Shown piece by piece: positions 45,944-55,155 of a DNA stretch of 64,000 bases. Source of the DNA: Alcanivoracaceae bacterium (GTDB lineage: Bacteria; Pseudomonadota; Gammaproteobacteria; Xanthomonadales; Marinicellaceae); the NCBI GenBank assembly GCA_016744455.1, contig JADGEI010000001.1, positions 248,001 to 312,000 of the forward strand, given 5' to 3'. The translations under genes were made by a program, and so were the position numbers. The notes under the pieces are model-generated. The model was not told the DNA's origin. It worked only from the letters and a program-made list of their open reading frames with translations, and searched no databases. Every line of letters starts with the position of its first letter. Within the stretch, counting starts at the first letter, position 1.

Positions 45944-47606
45944 CAGCATGAAAATACTTTTATTATTAGTCCTATTTATAACAACGCTACCATTACAGGC
46001 AAAACTAACTGCTACAGTAGATCGTAGCCAAGTTGTCATTGGAGAGACTCTGAATTTAACCATCACTGTAGATGAAAATACAAATGCTCAACCAGATTTA
46101 TCACAATTACAACAAGTTTTTCAGGTGCTTGGAAACAGTCAATCGTCCTCAACTAAAATCATAAACGGTAGTTATTCAATCGAAAAGTCTTGGCAAATAG
46201 CTTTAATGCCAAATGGTGTAGGTGATCATACTATACCCCCGATTACATTAGGTAACGAATTAAGCAAGGCCATACAAGTAAAAGTGACTAAATTAGACCC
46301 TAATGCAAAAGCCAATGGAGATATTTTTATCGAAATATCTGCAGATAAAGAAATAGCTTTTGTTAAAGAACAAATTATATTAACAGTTAAATTATTCTAT
46401 GGAATAAATTTAAGCGAAGGTAGCTTATCTGAGCCCATAGCAAAAAACACCATAGTGACACAACTTGACAAAGGCACAACCTATACTACCAACAGAGATG
46501 GCAGAAGTTATACAGTAGTAGAGCGTCATTATGCATTGTTCGCAGAAAAAAGTGGTCAAATGGAACTGAACCCAATAATATTTAATGGCAGAGATAATAC
46601 GTCAAGAAGAAGTTTTAGTATGTTCTCAACAGGTAAACCAGTTAGAGCAGTGGCCAAATCAATGTCTTTTGAGATAAAACCTATTCCACAAAATTCTATC
46701 GGTACAGATTGGATACCTGCTAGCAAAGTTCAAGTTTCTCAGCAATGGAGCAAAGAGCCCTTTAAAGTTGGTGAACCAATCACCCGCACCATAACCTTAT
46801 ACATTGAAGGGTTAAGCGAAACACAAATACCTGATATAAATTTAGGAGAAATTAATGATGTTAGAGTCTATCCTGAACAACCACAAACTCAAACAGAAAA
46901 AACTGCACAAACATTAAAAACATACAAACAAGTTAAGCTAGCCTTAATTCCGACTCACGAAGGAGCGATTCGGATTCCTGAATATTCATTGCAATGGTAT
47001 AACACAAATACAGGAAAGACTGAATATGCTAAGCTGCCACCTATGACAATCCAAGTTGACGCAGGGGAATTTGCCTTACAAAAACCAGAAATAAAAAACA
47101 TACTAGAACCCAAAACTCAGAAGACTTCGGCAGTTAGTAGTGCTTTAAAACCTGAGATTAAAATTATTGAGAAAGACAATGTGCTATGGAAATACTTTGC
47201 TGCATTATTTGCTTTTTTGTGGCTAGTCACACTGGTTTTATATTTTAAAAAACCCAATGAAGAAAAGAAAAAAAGCACTGTTGAGCCGATAAAAAAAATA
47301 AGCAAAAATCAAATTCTATACGCTATTGAAAACCGTGACATAGCCGAATTGCAAACAGTTTTAATATATTGGTGGAATCAACAATACAGCAAACAACAAG
47401 TCACAAACCTGTCACAAATTAAACATTATGTAAGCCAACCCATGCAAAACTTGATTACAGAGATCGAGTTGCAATTATACAAGGCTAATGATGAACAAAA
47501 CTTTGACAAAGCACAATGGAGCAAACTTGTCAAAGGCAAAGGTTTGGATAGAGTTAAACTTGTTGAGAAACATCTAAAAAAAGAAAAACTACCTAATCTA
47601 TATTAA
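45924..47606 (+). CDS. batD: BatD-like protein (oxygen tolerance domain)
   Basis: Protein of 560 residues with a signal peptide (MKILLLLVLFITTLPLQA), beta-rich periplasmic domains typical of BatD (LTATVDRSQVVIGETLNLTI, SYSIEKSWQIALMP, YTVVERHYALFAEKSG), and a C-terminal membrane helix (YFAALFAFLWLVTLVLYF) before a cytoplasmic helical tail. It closes the moxR-bat operon. Two starts are possible: ATG 45924, overlapping batB, or ATG 45948, which begins the signal peptide directly. Confidence 0.88.
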   Translation: MNQKIGNSMKILLLLVLFITTLPLQAKLTATVDRSQVVIGETLNLTITVDENTNAQPDLSQLQQVFQVLGNSQSSSTKIINGSYSIEKSWQIALMPNGVGDHTIPPITLGNELSKAIQVKVTKLDPNAKANGDIFIEISADKEIAFVKEQIILTVKLFYGINLSEGSLSEPIAKNTIVTQLDKGTTYTTNRDGRSYTVVERHYALFAEKSGQMELNPIIFNGRDNTSRRSFSMFSTGKPVRAVAKSMSFEIKPIPQNSIGTDWIPASKVQVSQQWSKEPFKVGEPITRTITLYIEGLSETQIPDINLGEINDVRVYPEQPQTQTEKTAQTLKTYKQVKLALIPTHEGAIRIPEYSLQWYNTNTGKTEYAKLPPMTIQVDAGEFALQKPEIKNILEPKTQKTSAVSSALKPEIKIIEKDNVLWKYFAALFAFLWLVTLVLYFKKPNEEKKKSTVEPIKKISKNQILYAIENRDIAELQTVLIYWWNQQYSKQQVTNLSQIKHYVSQPMQNLITEIELQLYKANDEQNFDKAQWSKLVKGKGLDRVKLVEKHLKKEKLPNLY

Positions 47607-47629
47607 TATTACATTTCTCTCCACTTTGT

Positions 47630-48748
47630 TTATTTAAGCATGAAATGATTTAATTTTTTTAACCTGCCTTTAGTGATTTCATGGTTTGGTTGTGATTTAA
47701 GTATGTTTAGATAAATTAATTTAGCCTCTGAATATTCCATAGTTGCAATTAAAGCAGTTGAGTAATCAATGGCTATATCAAGATTATTTGGTTCTAAAAC
47801 ATAGGCTTTTTTCAAATAACTAACGGCCTCAGTATGTTGGTTTTGAATGCCAGAAATATACCCTAAATTATGTAGTGCTGTCACATTATTTTCTTCATAC
47901 TCTAATGCAGTTAATAAGTGTGTACGAGCAGTTAATAAATCTCCATTTTTATGAGCCCGATTTGCTAATAATATATGAGAACCAGCTCCTACAACTAACT
48001 TTTGCAGGTTTTCGAGAATTGGGTCAGGGCTTATAAGCGCCTTGTCTCCAACTTTTTGTAAATAAAACTCTACTTTTTGAATATTATTTAGCATACGATG
48101 AGCATTAATTAATAAATAATATATTTTATTTGCACGGGGATTTTTTTCAATAAGAGGGTTTAATATGGTAAGTGCCTCTTTAGGTTTTTCAATATCTATA
48201 AGAATTTCAGATTTTATATACAGTGCAGCAGAATGGTTTTTATCAATTTTTAAAATGGACTTAACTTCATTTAATGCAAGCTTACTTTTATTTAACAATC
48301 TATAAATATTTGCTAACCTCAACATAGTAGGGATATTGTTTGATTTTAATTTTTTTGCAGTTAACAACAAAGGAATGGCTTTATCAAATTGGCCTTGATG
48401 TTGAAAGGAAACAGCATTAATGTAAACCCAACTGAACTGTTTAGGCTGGAACTCTAATGCGATATTAAATGTTTTACTGGATTCAGCATAAAGGTTGTTT
48501 ATAAAATATAGTTTTGCTAGTTTGGCAATTTGACTAGATAGATAAATTGGATTGATATGATCCTCATTAATTTGGTTTTTAATCTCACTATAACTCTCAT
48601 TAATTTTGCTTTCGGTATCACGGTCAAATTGGTTAATTGGAGGTTTTGGCATTAGCTCGAGGACCTTGTGATAGTCATAAGGTTTGTTTTGACATGAGAT
48701 AAGCAATAAAAATAGAAACAAGGAGGGTGTTTTATAACTTTGTTGCAT
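47630..48748 (-). CDS. TPR-repeat lipoprotein
   Basis: Protein of 372 residues beginning with a lipoprotein signal (SLFLFLLLISCQNK, Cys near residue 19). The mature part is a string of tetratricopeptide repeats, for example YLSSQIAKLAKLYFINNLYA, AIPLLLTAKKLKSNNIPTML and AVSYLKKAYVLEPNNLDIAI, so it is likely a periplasmic scaffold. Its start overlaps the end of the FG-GAP/ASPIC gene by 17 bases, which ties the two together in translation. It is the last gene of the minus-strand run. Confidence 0.88.
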   Translation of the reverse strand: MQQSYKTPSLFLFLLLISCQNKPYDYHKVLELMPKPPINQFDRDTESKINESYSEIKNQINEDHINPIYLSSQIAKLAKLYFINNLYAESSKTFNIALEFQPKQFSWVYINAVSFQHQGQFDKAIPLLLTAKKLKSNNIPTMLRLANIYRLLNKSKLALNEVKSILKIDKNHSAALYIKSEILIDIEKPKEALTILNPLIEKNPRANKIYYLLINAHRMLNNIQKVEFYLQKVGDKALISPDPILENLQKLVVGAGSHILLANRAHKNGDLLTARTHLLTALEYEENNVTALHNLGYISGIQNQHTEAVSYLKKAYVLEPNNLDIAIDYSTALIATMEYSEAKLIYLNILKSQPNHEITKGRLKKLNHFMLK

Positions 48749-50459
48749 CAGAATTCTTATTAGTTAATTTATAGTAATGGTTAATATCAAGATCTCTAAA
48801 TAGTGTTGATTCACCATTAGACCACTTTACTTTTATTTTTGAAACTATTGAGTGTTTCCCCAACCCAAAAAGAATTCTTGCATCATTAGCACTTGCATAA
48901 CTCCCATCAGTGGCAACTCTTCTCATCTGTTTTTTACCATCACTTAGTGTGATTTCAACAATTGAACCAATTGCGTGTCGGTTATAGTCATCATAATAAA
49001 CATCAAATCCAATCCAGTTATTGTCTTGCCCTACAGTGTTAATTAGTAATTGTGTATAATCATTACTATTAATAACCAAAATGTCCGTGTCTCCATCATT
49101 ATCGATGTCTCCAAATACAGCACCGCGGCTAACATATTTAGTATTAATGGCAATGCCTGATTTTTCCTTTAAATCATTAAAGGTTCCTGTGCCATTATTT
49201 ATAAATAATTGGTTTATCTGCTTTAAAGGAAAAGGGTCTCCTTGCTTCACTTGTTCATTTATACTTTCAATTTCACCATTGGCAACAAATAAATCTAAAT
49301 CTGTATCATTATCAAAATCAAGAAAACCAGTGCCAAAACCAGTGAAAGGTACACTTGCTGCCGCAAGATTGGATTTATTTGATTTGTCATAACATTGGCC
49401 ATTTTTTATGGAAAAAAAAGTATTTGTTTCTTGCCGTAAATGAGTCATAAACAAATCAAAAATTCCATCATTATTAATATCACCCAGAGCCACTCCCATA
49501 CTAGCCTCGGCTAAGCCAGAAGAATTAACAGCACAGCCATTCATAAGTGCAGTATTAGTAAAAGTACCATCTGCATTATTTTGCCAAAGAAAATTTTGAT
49601 GTTGATCATTTGCAACGTATATGTCAATTAGATTATCATCATTAAAATCAGAAGTAATAACACCTAATGCACCACCTGATTCTTGGTTAATATTAGACTG
49701 AATTGAACTATCGCTGAAAATAAAACTTCCATGATTCAACCATAATGAATTAGATTGAGGTGTATAAGCTTTAGGCCCACAGTAATCTATTTGTCCTGCA
49801 GCATTTCTACAGGTTCTATTATTGTTATTACTATGATCGACATAGTTTCCAACAAATAGATCTAGGTAACCATCATTTTGTACATCTAAAAAACTGGCTG
49901 AGACACTCCAGTTATTGTCTAAGAGTTGACCTTTGATTTCCTTGAATTTACAATTTCCTCTATTTTCATATAGGCGATTACTACCAAAATTTGTCAAATA
50001 CGCATCAATATTGCCGTCATTATTTACGTCTGCAATGGCTACTCCAATACCATAATGCCCTTTTGTGATTCCAGATTCTAGAGTTATATCCGTGAAAGTG
50101 AGTTGGTTTTTACCATTATTAAGGTTATTCCTTAATAAGACTGGTTGACTATCTTTTCGTTTAACTTGATTAGAGATTTCTGCACCTTGATTAAAGAGAA
50201 TATCTAAATCACCATCATTATCACAATCAAAAAAAGCTGCTCCACCACCTACAATTTCTGCTAAGAATAATTTTCCAGTCGAGCCAGTATTGTATTTGAA
50301 CTTGATACTAGATTGAAGAGCTTGATTTGTAAATAGTTCTAATGATCTATTTTGATCAATTGGTCCTATTTCTTTATCTTTATTAGGGGAATCATTGGAA
50401 CATGAATTTAATGTCAGGCCGATAACAATGAGGGTGATTATTTGCTTTTTGTGCTTCAT
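48732..50459 (-). CDS. FG-GAP/VCBS-repeat lipoprotein with ASPIC/UnbV domain (CRTAC1-like)
   Basis: Protein of 575 residues with a lipoprotein signal (IITLIVIGLTLNSCSND). The body is a beta-propeller of FG-GAP/VCBS repeats with calcium-binding DxDxDxD loops: FFDCDNDGDLDILFN, ADVNNDGNIDAYLTN, DVQNDGYLDLFVGN, DFDNDTDLDLFVANG, GDIDNDGDTDILVIN. The C-terminus is an ASPIC/UnbV domain (RRVATDGSYASANDARILFG, KIKVKWSNGES). The usual setting is cell-surface or periplasmic. ATG 50459 is chosen since the earlier in-frame ATG at 50483 lies in a hairpin and adds no signal. Confidence 0.9.
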   Translation of the reverse strand: MKHKKQIITLIVIGLTLNSCSNDSPNKDKEIGPIDQNRSLELFTNQALQSSIKFKYNTGSTGKLFLAEIVGGGAAFFDCDNDGDLDILFNQGAEISNQVKRKDSQPVLLRNNLNNGKNQLTFTDITLESGITKGHYGIGVAIADVNNDGNIDAYLTNFGSNRLYENRGNCKFKEIKGQLLDNNWSVSASFLDVQNDGYLDLFVGNYVDHSNNNNRTCRNAAGQIDYCGPKAYTPQSNSLWLNHGSFIFSDSSIQSNINQESGGALGVITSDFNDDNLIDIYVANDQHQNFLWQNNADGTFTNTALMNGCAVNSSGLAEASMGVALGDINNDGIFDLFMTHLRQETNTFFSIKNGQCYDKSNKSNLAAASVPFTGFGTGFLDFDNDTDLDLFVANGEIESINEQVKQGDPFPLKQINQLFINNGTGTFNDLKEKSGIAINTKYVSRGAVFGDIDNDGDTDILVINSNDYTQLLINTVGQDNNWIGFDVYYDDYNRHAIGSIVEITLSDGKKQMRRVATDGSYASANDARILFGLGKHSIVSKIKVKWSNGESTLFRDLDINHYYKLTNKNSDATKL

Positions 50460-50467
50460 GAAATGAC

Positions 50468-50494
50468 AAACACCACATAACATATGTGGTGTTT
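50468..50494 (-). promoter_or_regulatory. Strong hairpin directly upstream of the FG-GAP lipoprotein start
   Basis: AAACACCACATA and TATGTGGTGTTT are exact 12-base complements around a three-base loop. The stem ends eight bases before ATG 50459. A T-run occurs only on the plus strand, where there is no gene to terminate. It may limit translation or read-through from the IPTL-CTERM gene, or act as an RNA processing point. Confidence 0.6.
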
Positions 50495-50519
50495 ATTTTT
50501 GTCTTAATATGCTAATGCT

Positions 50520-51284
50520 TTAGTTGTGAGATCTTCGATATATAATTCTAGTCCCTACAAACAACAGAAGAATAGCTGCTAAGAGTAGCCCATAAAAAGA
50601 TAGTGTTGGGATTCTGGGAGGTGGCCCTGTAATAGCAACATTGTCAAGTTGCATAAAAGCAGGTCCTGTATTAACTTCGGGAATATTCCAGACAAAAGCA
50701 ATACGAACAGATTGTCCAGCATAAGAACTAACATTTACAGACCCTTGAATATCACCAGTATCAAGAGTAATGTCTCCAATTGGAGCTGTAAGTATAAGAG
50801 TAGATTGTAGGGCTGCGCCACCCCCACTTGGTTGTATTTGCACTTCAAACGTGCGATCTATAGCAGCACCAAATGATGCTAGGTCCCATGCGCCTCTATA
50901 ATCAAAAGTTAAATTCTCAGCTGTTCCAGGCATAACTATGTCTTGTGCAATCTCGATTTGTCCTGGTCCATCACCATCAAAACCATTAACTGCAGCAAAG
51001 CTACCTTCAGTAGGAGCTGTTACAAAAAAGCCAAATCCAATATCTGCTCCTCCAGTTACTACTTGTACTGGAAAAAATGGAGTTGTTAAATCTGTCACAG
51101 TCCATCCTGTTAAATCACCAGTCTCAAAACCACAATTGCTGATAGTGTTTATCATTGAACCACAATTACTACTAGCTCCCCTTGAAGGTGTATTGAATGG
51201 TTGGTTTGTTTGTAAATTAGGTGAATAAGGCTGTGCCATCACAAGAAATGGAAATGCTAACATAGCAAATAGAATGTTTTTCAT
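50520..51284 (-). CDS. Exported protein with IPTL-CTERM sorting signal
   Basis: Protein of 254 residues. A signal peptide (NILFAMLAFPFLVMAQ) is followed by a beta-rich domain (SNCGFETGDLTGWTVTDLTT, SVNVSSYAGQSVRIAFVW) resembling carbohydrate- or surface-binding jelly rolls. The C-terminus RIPTLSFYGLLLAAILLLFV plus an Arg-rich tail is an IPTL-CTERM signal, the tripartite motif-helix-basic type processed by exosortase H-like enzymes. The frame runs 35 codons further upstream, but ATG 51284 starts the signal peptide. A promoter candidate lies just upstream, so it may be transcribed on its own. Confidence 0.85.
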   Translation of the reverse strand: MKNILFAMLAFPFLVMAQPYSPNLQTNQPFNTPSRGASSNCGSMINTISNCGFETGDLTGWTVTDLTTPFFPVQVVTGGADIGFGFFVTAPTEGSFAAVNGFDGDGPGQIEIAQDIVMPGTAENLTFDYRGAWDLASFGAAIDRTFEVQIQPSGGGAALQSTLILTAPIGDITLDTGDIQGSVNVSSYAGQSVRIAFVWNIPEVNTGPAFMQLDNVAITGPPPRIPTLSFYGLLLAAILLLFVGTRIIYRRSHN

Positions 51285-51319
51285 AAATTTTTTTAACCCC
51301 TTTTTTATATATTTCTTTA

Positions 51320-51347
51320 AGTATAATGTATTTACTTTTGTTTGCAA
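51320..51347 (-). promoter_or_regulatory. Candidate promoter for the IPTL-CTERM gene
   Basis: On the minus strand TTGCAA (51347-51342), 16 bases and TATACT (51325-51320) lie about 36 bases before ATG 51284, in the 111-base gap after the DUF1501 gene. Confidence 0.5.
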
Positions 51348-51395
51348 TTTTTTAAAATTAAAAACTAAGAATATACTCGATTTAACCATATTAAG

Positions 51396-52583
51396 TTAGG
51401 TTTTCTCTTTAAACAAGTCTAAATAAGCAGGGACAACAAAACCCGGGAATAAATTTTCATGATCGCTGTATCCTAAACGTTTATCCATAAGCTCTGCAAT
51501 AACAGTCCGATAATCAGTTGTCGGAGCTAAATCACCAGGTCCAACTAAATCTGTCGATGAGAGTCCCGGCCAATTGGAGTATACTTCACCTCCGTTGACA
51601 CCTCCACCCATAACAAAAGCTACATTGCCTGAACCATGATCAGTGCCTCCGGATCCATTCTCTGTAGCTCTTCGTCCAAATTCGGTGATGGTGACAACAG
51701 AAATATTGCCCATATAATCACCCATATCTGTATAAAAGGCAGCAATAGAATTGGCATAATCTTGAGCAAGCCCACTTAAGATAGGCACTTGGTCATTATG
51801 AGTGTCCCATCCGCCAATATCAACAGTAGCGGTTTCTACGCCTATACCTGATTTTATGAGCAGTGCTAAATCTTTTAGCTTATTTGCAAAACTGCTTTCA
51901 GGATAAATGGCACCATTTTCTACAGGAAAATTATCAAGTGTTAAATCAGTCACCTGATCCAATGCGGAAAACGTAGCTTGAGCAACATTAGCTAAGCTAT
52001 TGTCAGCAGAAAATAAATCAGATAATTGCATTTTAATGCCCTCTATTTCTTGTTCAGGTGCAATAATATCAAAACCTTCAATACTGCTTAATGCGACAAC
52101 TTGATCAGCCCCAACCAAACTTTTAGAAACTGCAGAACTCATGGAAACCGATTTAAAAGCGGTAGATTCTGTGGAGGTAAAGGAGTTAACATAACGTGCA
52201 ATCCAACCCGAATTTAAATTTTTGTCAGTTGTGCCACGATCAACAAATGCTTGTGTTTTAAAATGAGAATGATCAGAGTCTAACGAGCCACACGCATGTA
52301 TCATGGCAAGGTCTTGGTTTTCAAAAATAGGTAGTAATGCAGATAAGTCTGGGTTAAGCCCAAAAAACCCGTCTAAATCAATAACAGAACCCTCTCCAGA
52401 ATTTGGTGGTGGTAATGCTAAGTTTGGTCGATTAGTATGGTAATCACTGTCGCCATAAGGAACCACTAAGTTTAACCCATCAGCAGCACCTCTTTGGAAA
52501 ACATGAATTAAGACATCGGCATTAACATTTGATTGAGAACTTTTTTTCGTTCCAACAGTAAAAAAATCTCTTCTAGATAGCAT
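51396..52583 (-). CDS. DUF1501 domain protein
   Basis: Protein of 395 residues of the DUF1501 family, distantly related to the alkaline-phosphatase/sulfatase fold; function unknown. Motifs: FQRGAADGLNLVVPYGD, MIHACGSLDSDHSHFKTQAF, GGWDTHNDQ, TITEFGRRATENGSGGTDHG. The N-terminus SRRDFFTVGTKKSSQSN has the twin-arginine start of family signal peptides but lacks the hydrophobic stretch that should follow. The start is supported by TAGGAGAAG upstream. It begins 10 bases after the DUF1800 gene, its usual partner. Confidence 0.9.
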   Translation of the reverse strand: MLSRRDFFTVGTKKSSQSNVNADVLIHVFQRGAADGLNLVVPYGDSDYHTNRPNLALPPPNSGEGSVIDLDGFFGLNPDLSALLPIFENQDLAMIHACGSLDSDHSHFKTQAFVDRGTTDKNLNSGWIARYVNSFTSTESTAFKSVSMSSAVSKSLVGADQVVALSSIEGFDIIAPEQEIEGIKMQLSDLFSADNSLANVAQATFSALDQVTDLTLDNFPVENGAIYPESSFANKLKDLALLIKSGIGVETATVDIGGWDTHNDQVPILSGLAQDYANSIAAFYTDMGDYMGNISVVTITEFGRRATENGSGGTDHGSGNVAFVMGGGVNGGEVYSNWPGLSSTDLVGPGDLAPTTDYRTVIAELMDKRLGYSDHENLFPGFVVPAYLDLFKEKT

Positions 52584-52593
52584 TTATCTTCTC

Positions 52594-54084
52594 CTAGCAA
52601 AGCTGAAAGTAAGGTGAACCCAAAGCAATGGCTAAGGCTCCTTGAATTTTTATTAATGGAACAACATTATCAATGGCTTGTTCTTGCAAGTACTCTATTA
52701 AAGCACTGGAGTCATAATTTGTCATTTCTCGATGGATTACTTTTTCTATGATTTGACTGAGTATATTTTCAGGTGTATGAGGTTGTAAGATTAGTTCATC
52801 AATTACGTAGTTGTAACCTGGTAGCTCACCAAAACTTAGTGAATTGGCATAATTCCATCTAAATAGCATACCGCTAGTGCTTTCCCAATGGGTGGAAAAA
52901 TCTGGAAAACCATCAGGTGATTGCCAGCTAAAAGGCCTTTGCCCCAAAGCAGCCAATAGCTCTCGTGTGGCTCTAAAGTTACTTACGTTTGCATTGAGTG
53001 AACGGGTGACAGAAGTGAGGTAATGAAAAGGGCGTTTGAGTTTTAAATCAGCTGAAATCATAAAATGCTTTGATAATAAGATATGCCGTAAACAGGATTT
53101 AATGTCTCCATTGGATGAAATAAAGACACCAGTTGTTGATTCAACAATAGATTCATCAGGATTATCAGCAATAAAATGCCTGCATAATTTTTGTGCTAAA
53201 AAAACCGCCGTAGCTTCATTGTTTGCAAGTATATCTAAAACTTGTTCGCCATCTGTTACACCACCACCTGCAGAAATACTGTTGCCTAATACTGTTTTTT
53301 CATCCTCGTCATGGGCTTGAGCAATATAGCGAAAGTCACCATTTTGTGTGTTTATAGTCCAACCAGTAAAACACCGAGCCACTTCATCAATATCATGATG
53401 ATTGTAGGGGCCATCAACACCCAGTGTATGTAATTCCATTAGCTCGCGCGCATAGTTTTCATTGGGAGCTTCTTTGTTACTAGCATAAGTATCAAGATAA
53501 TAAATCATAGCAGAGCTTTTTGCATCAGCGTGCAATAATTCTGAAAATGTAGATAAAGCCAGGGGACGAATAACCTCTCGATCTTCCTTGCTTTTTAAGA
53601 CGGGAATTGGCCCATCAAAATGAAACACACTGAAATGATTGCTCCAAAACTCAACCATCACCTGTAATAGTTGTTTATTACTATAAATCGCCCGCAAATA
53701 AGTGGCATAAACCAATTCATCAGCCACACGAAAGGGAGTAAGTTCATCATTGTTGATCAATTCACGAGTTTCAACAACAGACATATTAACCGTTGGCAGA
53801 AATTGACTAATGTAATCCTCAAGCTCAGAATCATCAATGGTATTTGGATTAAGTTGGTACTCAATATAATCACGATAACCCATTTCATCATATAAAGACT
53901 TTGATTGGGCGTTAATCCCAAAACTGGTTCTATTCAATAGGTGGGATCGTAAAGAGACATAAGGTAAAGACTGATTAAAGCCCTTTTGTGCCAACAACCG
54001 AGTTGGTGCCATCGTCAGTGCAAAAGCACTCGTCCCAGCAATAGATGATTGTTTAAGAAACCCTCTTCGATTGACTTTATACAT
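52594..54084 (-). CDS. DUF1800 domain protein with Tat signal
   Basis: Protein of 496 residues of the DUF1800 family, nearly always next to DUF1501; biochemical role unknown. The Tat signal is clear (NRRGFLKQSSIAGTSAFALT, then an Ala/Gln cleavage region). Family motifs: HLLNRTSFGINAQS, FWSNHFSVF, LDTYASNKEAPNENYAREL MEL-type block, VARCFTGWTI, HDEDEKTVLG and LCRHFI. It is first in the minus-strand run, 96 bases from the Rhs remnant on the other strand. Confidence 0.92.
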   Translation of the reverse strand: MYKVNRRGFLKQSSIAGTSAFALTMAPTRLLAQKGFNQSLPYVSLRSHLLNRTSFGINAQSKSLYDEMGYRDYIEYQLNPNTIDDSELEDYISQFLPTVNMSVVETRELINNDELTPFRVADELVYATYLRAIYSNKQLLQVMVEFWSNHFSVFHFDGPIPVLKSKEDREVIRPLALSTFSELLHADAKSSAMIYYLDTYASNKEAPNENYARELMELHTLGVDGPYNHHDIDEVARCFTGWTINTQNGDFRYIAQAHDEDEKTVLGNSISAGGGVTDGEQVLDILANNEATAVFLAQKLCRHFIADNPDESIVESTTGVFISSNGDIKSCLRHILLSKHFMISADLKLKRPFHYLTSVTRSLNANVSNFRATRELLAALGQRPFSWQSPDGFPDFSTHWESTSGMLFRWNYANSLSFGELPGYNYVIDELILQPHTPENILSQIIEKVIHREMTNYDSSALIEYLQEQAIDNVVPLIKIQGALAIALGSPYFQLC

Positions 54085-54180
54085 AACAACTCTTATTAAT
54101 TTCTATTAATGACTAAACGCTACTTAATAAAATAAGTTGACAAAATGATAAAAATGAATAAAAAGCATAATCGCACATAA

Positions 54181-55143
54181 CAGGATCAACGCAGGTATTC
54201 TTTAGTGAAACTACAATTGTTTAGTGCAGATGTTCAAAGAATTCATAAAAAACAGTTTATTGAAAATGGTGGAAAAGGTGGAATATCAACTATCCACAAA
54301 CTTTACCAATATAACGCCAATGGTCAATTGTAGGTTGAGTCTATTCGTGATAAAAACGGTGATGAAACTGAATCCAAAGAAACCATTTGGCTTGGTAATC
54401 GTCCGATTGCGCAAGTACGTACAACAACAGAATCATCAGGTTTCTTTGGTGTTGAAAATTCAGGTAATTCAACAACAACAAACATCTACTACATCCTTAC
54501 TGACCACCTCAATACGCCAAGAAAAGTGACAAATGAGACAGGCACAGTATTGTGGAGTTGGAATTCGGATGCCTTTGGTACAACGCTTGCTAATGAGGAT
54601 GTAGATAATGATAACAACGACTTCGAAGTTAATCACAGGTTCCCAGGACAATACTTTGACAAAGAATCAGGCCAGCATTATAATTATTTTAGAGATTATG
54701 AGCCTGGGACTGGTCGGTATTTGGAGAGTGATCCTATTGGGGTTAAGGCAAATATGAATACATATGCTTATGTATCAGAGAATCCAATTAAGTTTATTGA
54801 TATATTTGGTCTTTATGATACGCCCTTATTTTATGGTTGTTCAGGTTATCAATGTAGTGGAACTTGGAGTTGGCCACCACCTCCTCCTGCAAATCCATAT
54901 TTCAACATTGATATTAAATGTTTTCTTAAATGTAGAAATAAGAAAGGTGCTAATTTTGTTTGTCCTTTTATTGCTATTGGAACAGGTGGATTATGTGCAG
55001 CTAACCCTGTTTCAAGAGGTATTGGTGTTTTTACAGGAAGAACATTGGCTCCAAGATGTTCTTCTGCAGGTTTTGCATTGTGTAATTTGATGTATTTGAA
55101 TGTGTGCGGATCTGAATGTCCGAAATGTAAAAATAATAATTAA
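54181..55143 (+). pseudogene. Rhs tip with core C-terminus and variable C-terminal domain; 5'-truncated, in-frame stop
   Basis: In one frame from 54181 the translation reads as Rhs repeat sequence (HKLYQYNANGQL), is broken by TAG at 54331-54333, then continues with VESIRDKNG, TIWLGNRPIAQVR and TDHLNTPRKVTNETG. The core end is YNYFRDYEPGTGRYLESDP, after which the protein changes to a variable domain of about 115 residues rich in Cys (about 12) and Pro. Rhs proteins are normally over 1000 residues; only the tip remains. The longest open piece starts at GTG 54526 (205 residues). A small membrane gene follows 12 bases later. Confidence 0.8.
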
Positions 55144-55155
55144 TATCCATTTCAT

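Noticed and set aside
54137..54171. Perfect TTGACA with CATAAT upstream of the Rhs remnant
   Set aside because: The spacing is 23 bases, too long for a sigma-70 promoter.
54224..54529. Plus-strand open frame of 101 codons upstream of the Rhs tip
   Set aside because: It is in a different frame from the recognisable Rhs sequence over the same bases; the Rhs frame carries the family motifs.
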